NCBI GenBank assembly: GCA_946887155.1
Contig: CAMPKM010000090.1
Span: 1 to 9,289, forward strand
Direction: 5' to 3'
From: an uncultured Gemmatimonadota bacterium
Lineage (GTDB): Bacteria; Gemmatimonadota; Gemmatimonadetes; Gemmatimonadales; Gemmatimonadaceae
Length of the DNA stretch: 9,289 bases
The notes under the pieces were generated by a model, which was given only the letters and a program-made list of their open reading frames with translations, did not search any database and was not told the DNA's origin. A program made the translations under genes and the position numbers. The first letter of the stretch is position 1. Every line of letters begins with the position of its first letter. Shown here in pieces: positions 6,314 through 9,289 of the stretch.

Positions 6314-6670
6314 TTATCGGTTAGGCCCCACCCCCATCATCCCCGTATACCATAGACCGAACGCGATTGCGCCGAGTAAACCAAGCGTTTTCACCGGGTC
6401 CTTCTGCCGGACCTCGATACGACGGACCTGGTCGTGCGAGATCGTCATCCGGGTTCGCGCATCGTTGTTCCGAATGCCAAAGATGGAATCGCTCGCCACG
6501 ACCAGAGTGAGGAAACCGACCGCCTGACCGCTGTTCAGCCTCACTCGCGACTGATCGGATACCACGTTCGGCGGTGCCGGCGGCCTGGGAACGGGGACGA
6601 GTCGCCACCGGACGCAGCCCGGGAGTACAAGGATCAGCACCGTCGCCAGGATCGGCCGCCATCGTCGCAT
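6314..6670 (-). CDS. small lipoprotein of unknown function
   Basis: 118 residues. The N-terminus MRRWRPILATVLILVLPGC is a textbook lipoprotein signal with lipobox LPGC (Cys19). A proline-rich linker follows (about 26-34). The small domain that comes next, VRLNSGQAVGFLTLVVASDSIFG (43-65) then ISHDQVRRIEVRQ (77-89), has the look of a compact beta barrel in which a 'site is set by gene product' type sentence pattern recurs in related hypothetical proteins. A hydrophobic C-terminal stretch (about 96-112) could be a membrane segment, which is unusual for a lipoprotein. I cannot assign a function. The start is well supported by GGAG (6677-6680) six bases upstream of the ATG. The gene converges on the phosphatase gene and diverges from the fusion enzyme, so it is probably transcribed alone. 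Confidence 0.75.
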   Translation of the reverse strand: MRRWRPILATVLILVLPGCVRWRLVPVPRPPAPPNVVSDQSRVRLNSGQAVGFLTLVVASDSIFGIRNNDARTRMTISHDQVRRIEVRQKDPVKTLGLLGAIAFGLWYTGMMGVGPNR

Positions 6671-6689
6671 CGTACTCTCCGGTGAAAGG

Positions 6690-6703
6690 GCGCCTTTCGG
6701 CGC
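6690..6703 (-). other. GNRA-type hairpin in the lipoprotein mRNA leader
   Basis: On the minus-strand transcript GCGCC and GGCGC form a five-base-pair GC stem closed by GAAA, a GNRA tetraloop. It ends about ten bases before the Shine-Dalgarno sequence of the lipoprotein gene. It could affect mRNA stability or translation, but it is short and may be chance in GC-rich DNA. Confidence 0.35.
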
Positions 6704-6770
6704 GGGTCATCTACCGCGAGGGACACGCATGTCGCAAGCGTGACCGCTCTCCTGTGTCGCTGCCGACCGA

Positions 6771-6776
6771 TAACTT
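6771..6776 (+). promoter_or_regulatory. candidate -10 element of a leaderless fusion-enzyme transcript
   Basis: TAACTT fits the TANNNT form of a bacterial -10 element and ends six bases before the GTG start at 6783. That start has no Shine-Dalgarno sequence, and an in-frame stop (TAA at 6771-6773) blocks any longer reading. Together these suggest a leaderless mRNA. No good -35 element is visible, so this is weak. Confidence 0.3.
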
Positions 6777-6782
6777 CTCTCC

Positions 6783-9289
6783 GTGCCTGCGCTGACCCAC
6801 CCGCTCCCGGATGTCACCACTACAGACGCCGCCGAAATCCTCGCCGAACACTGGGGAATTCGAGGCACCATCCGTCCGCTCCCAGGCGAGCGCGAGCGGA
6901 ATTTTCACGTGTACACAGGAGATGCCAGCGAGTTCGTCCTGAAAATCGCCTCCCCCCTGGAGGACGCCGCCGCGATCGACCTGCAGATAGCCGCCCTGGT
7001 GCACCTGGCCGCGCGAGCCCCGGAAGCGCGGACCCCGGCAATCGTGCCATCGCTAACTCGTTCCCGAGTGGTCCACCACACGATCCGCGGCGAAACCCAC
7101 TCGGCACGCCTGCTGACCTGGCTCCCTGGAAAGCCACTCGCCGAAGTGTCGCCGCACGGTCCGGAACTGCTTCAGGCGATCGGAAGGTGGTCAGGATCGA
7201 TCACCGCGGCGCTCACTGATTTCGAGCACCCCGCTGCGCGCCGGTCCCTGAAGTGGGACCTGGCAACGGCAGGATGGATTGCCGAGCATGTCGATCGCAT
7301 CAGCGACGGCGTGCGTCGCGCACAGGTCAGGGACATCATCGGCGAGTATACGGGCACGGTGCAACCCCGCCTGGCCGCGACGCGCTCGAGCGTCGTGCAT
7401 AACGATGGCAACGACTGGAACCTGCTGGTAGGCCGGAACAGCGAGGGCGCGCTGGCGCCGTCGGGTATCATCGACTTCGGTGACCTGCTGGCGTCGCACC
7501 CAGTCTGTGACGCCGCAATCGCCATGGCGTACGCGATGATGGCCAAGCCTGATCCGATCACGGCCGGTGCACACCTGCTCGCCGGATACCACGCCGCCTT
7601 TCCGCTGACCGAAGAAGAAATCGCGCTCCTGTTCCCGCTCGTGCGGACGCGACTGGCGGTCAGCGTGGTCAACGCGGCCATTCAGGCCGAGACATCACCG
7701 GAAAACGAGTATCTGCAGGTGAGTGTCCAGTCGGCGTATCGTCTGCTCGACCAGCTCAACGACGTTCATCCCCGACTGGCGGAGTACCGATTCCGGGATG
7801 CCTGTGGGTTGGAGCCATGTCCCGCTGGCGCACAGGTCGCCGCCTGGCTCTCGAAGAACTCGCACCAGTTCGCGCCGTTGCTCGGCCACGGCCTCGAGCA
7901 GCACGACATTCACGTTCACGACTTCAGCGTCAGCAGCCTGACGATCGGGACGATCGACGAATGGCGCGACCAGCGCCGCTTCTCGAAGCTGGTCGATGAC
8001 GAACTGGAGGGGTCCGGCGCACGCGTCGGGATTGGCCGTTACGATGAAGTGCGGGCGATCTACACGACCGATTTGTTCCGGCTGGACGGTAACGATGGCC
8101 CTGAATGGCGGACGGTGCACATAGGCATCGACATCGGTGCACCGGCCGGCACCGCGATTCACGCTCCGCTCGACGGCGTCGTTCACAGCCTGCGCGACAA
8201 CACCGAGCCGGGCGACTACGGTCCGACGATCATCCTCGAACATGGCGCCACGAATGAACGCCCTGCGTTCTGGACGCTGTACGGGCACCTCAGTCGGGAG
8301 TCCATTGACGCCCTGAAGGTGGGCAGCGTCGTCCGAGCCGGCGAGTTGCTTGGCTGGCTTGGCGACGTAACGGTCAACGGTGGTTGGTGGCCTCACGTGC
8401 ACGTGCAGGTCATCTGCGACATGTTCGACCGGGTGGGCGAATACCCCGGTGTCGCGCGACCCGCCGAACGGCGTGTACGGCTGAGTGTTTCGCCTGATCC
8501 TTCATCTTTGGCGGGCGTCGACGGACGCGCTCGCGCACCGATGCCCAGACCAGTGTCGACGCTGCTGGACTCGCGCGCGGACGTGATTGGCCCATCGTTG
8601 AGCATCTCTTACCGGAAGCCGCTGCACATTGTCCGCGGTGTCATGCAACACCTGATCGATGCCAGCGGGCGTCGGTACCTGGATGCCGTCAACAACGTGG
8701 CGCACGTGGGGCATGCGCATCCCGGAGTGGTGCGCGCCGGGCAGCGGCAGATGGCTGCGCTCAACACGAACACGCGTTACCTCCACGAAGCGATCCTGCA
8801 GTACGCCGAGCGCCTGCGCGGGACGCTCCCCGCACCGCTCAGCGTCTGTTATTTCGTGAACTCGGGGAGTGAAGCGAACGAACTGGCCATTCGCATGGCC
8901 CGCGCATTCACGCACGAGCGGGACATGATCGTCGTGGACGCCGGCTACCACGGCAACACGTCGACGCTGGTCGAAGTGAGCCCGTACAAGTTCAACGGGC
9001 CTGGTGGGTCCGGCGCGCCGCCGTGGGTGCACGCGGTGCCCATGCCGGACACGTATCGTGGACCGTTCCGAGAGGACGACGACCACGCAGGGCTCAAGTA
9101 CGCGCAGGCAGTGCGTGAGGCCGTGGGCCGCATTCGTCAGGCAGGCCGGCGGCCCGCCGCGTTCCTCTGCGAATCGATCCTGTCGTGTGGTGGACAGGTG
9201 CCGCTTCCGCCGGGTTACCTGGCCGAGGCATACCGCCATGTGCGCGCCGCCGGCGGCCTGTGCATCGCCGATGAGGTCCAGGTCGGGCT
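6783..9289 (+). CDS. kinase-M23 peptidase-class III aminotransferase fusion (cut by window edge)
   Basis: One uninterrupted frame of 835 codons runs from GTG 6783 off the right edge. Domain 1 (about 1-325) is an APH/hydroxylysine-kinase-like phosphotransferase. It has the catalytic loop VVHNDGNDWNLL (His206, Asp208, Asn213) and the metal-binding IIDFGD (Asp231). Domain 2 (about 380-570) is an M23/LytM-type metallopeptidase with all ligands: HIGID (His446, Asp450), YGHL (His502) and HVH (His538, His540). Domain 3 (from about 590) is a fold-type I class III PLP enzyme with NSGSEAN (693-699, phosphate binding), YHG (722-724) and ADEVQ (Asp830, pyridine nitrogen). The catalytic lysine is expected beyond the window. 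Human counterparts of domains 1 and 3 are hydroxylysine kinase and the phospholyases for phosphohydroxylysine or phosphoethanolamine. A kinase followed by an amino-phospholyase is therefore the likely chemistry. No signal peptide is seen, so the protein is probably cytoplasmic. The substrate and the peptidase role are unknown. Confidence 0.9.
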   Translation, partial: MPALTHPLPDVTTTDAAEILAEHWGIRGTIRPLPGERERNFHVYTGDASEFVLKIASPLEDAAAIDLQIAALVHLAARAPEARTPAIVPSLTRSRVVHHTIRGETHSARLLTWLPGKPLAEVSPHGPELLQAIGRWSGSITAALTDFEHPAARRSLKWDLATAGWIAEHVDRISDGVRRAQVRDIIGEYTGTVQPRLAATRSSVVHNDGNDWNLLVGRNSEGALAPSGIIDFGDLLASHPVCDAAIAMAYAMMAKPDPITAGAHLLAGYHAAFPLTEEEIALLFPLVRTRLAVSVVNAAIQAETSPENEYLQVSVQSAYRLLDQLNDVHPRLAEYRFRDACGLEPCPAGAQVAAWLSKNSHQFAPLLGHGLEQHDIHVHDFSVSSLTIGTIDEWRDQRRFSKLVDDELEGSGARVGIGRYDEVRAIYTTDLFRLDGNDGPEWRTVHIGIDIGAPAGTAIHAPLDGVVHSLRDNTEPGDYGPTIILEHGATNERPAFWTLYGHLSRESIDALKVGSVVRAGELLGWLGDVTVNGGWWPHVHVQVICDMFDRVGEYPGVARPAERRVRLSVSPDPSSLAGVDGRARAPMPRPVSTLLDSRADVIGPSLSISYRKPLHIVRGVMQHLIDASGRRYLDAVNNVAHVGHAHPGVVRAGQRQMAALNTNTRYLHEAILQYAERLRGTLPAPLSVCYFVNSGSEANELAIRMARAFTHERDMIVVDAGYHGNTSTLVEVSPYKFNGPGGSGAPPWVHAVPMPDTYRGPFREDDDHAGLKYAQAVREAVGRIRQAGRRPAAFLCESILSCGGQVPLPPGYLAEAYRHVRAAGGLCIADEVQVG

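Noticed and set aside
6286..6326. Integron attC site suggested by CTAAC and GTTAGGC
   Set aside because: The pairing arms and spacing of an attC site are missing, GTTAGGC lies in the 3' end of the lipoprotein gene, and no integrase is present.
7695..9239. Two minus-strand open frames of 235 and 245 codons (7695-8402, 8502-9239)
   Set aside because: Both lie opposite the fusion enzyme, whose catalytic motifs are intact throughout. Neither has a family motif or start signal.

Overview
The window is GC-rich bacterial DNA, probably from Acidobacteriota or Gemmatimonadota. The main clue is a PadR-family regulator translationally coupled to a very large MacB/FtsX-type permease that has no ATPase of its own. 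This pairing is the acidobacterial duplicated orphan permease (ADOP) arrangement, which is amplified in those phyla. The assignment is inferred from gene content only; no rRNA or tRNA is present.

Layout from left to right. Positions 1-328 (minus) hold the 5' part of a secreted or membrane DUF2207-type protein cut by the window edge. Positions 580-1725 (minus) encode a lipoprotein with a GH26-like glycoside hydrolase fold. Positions 1726-2031 are non-coding and contain a long imperfect inverted repeat. Positions 2032-4788 (minus) encode the ADOP permease, and 4785-5129 (minus) the PadR regulator. These two genes overlap by four bases (ATGA). A near-perfect palindrome of PadR-operator type sits on the padR start codon, so the pair is probably autoregulated. 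Divergently, 5294-6181 (plus) encodes a PP2C-type Ser/Thr phosphatase. Positions 6314-6670 (minus) encode a small lipoprotein convergent with the phosphatase gene. From 6783 to the right edge (plus) runs one uninterrupted frame for a three-domain fusion: an aminoglycoside phosphotransferase/hydroxylysine-kinase-like kinase, an M23 metallopeptidase with all metal ligands, and a class III PLP aminotransferase/phospholyase that is cut before its catalytic lysine.

The genes do not form one pathway. The clear functional unit is PadR-ADOP. The other genes are single-cistron units separated by divergent or convergent gaps. The most unusual non-coding structure is a family of degenerate heptamers (core TTGGTTA/TAACCAA) with a GGTACG hexamer array. 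They flank the phosphatase gene on both sides and occur in inverted orientation in the convergent gap behind it. I found no CRISPR array, insertion sequence, integrase or defence system. The fusion enzyme and the heptamer repeats are the most interesting items.
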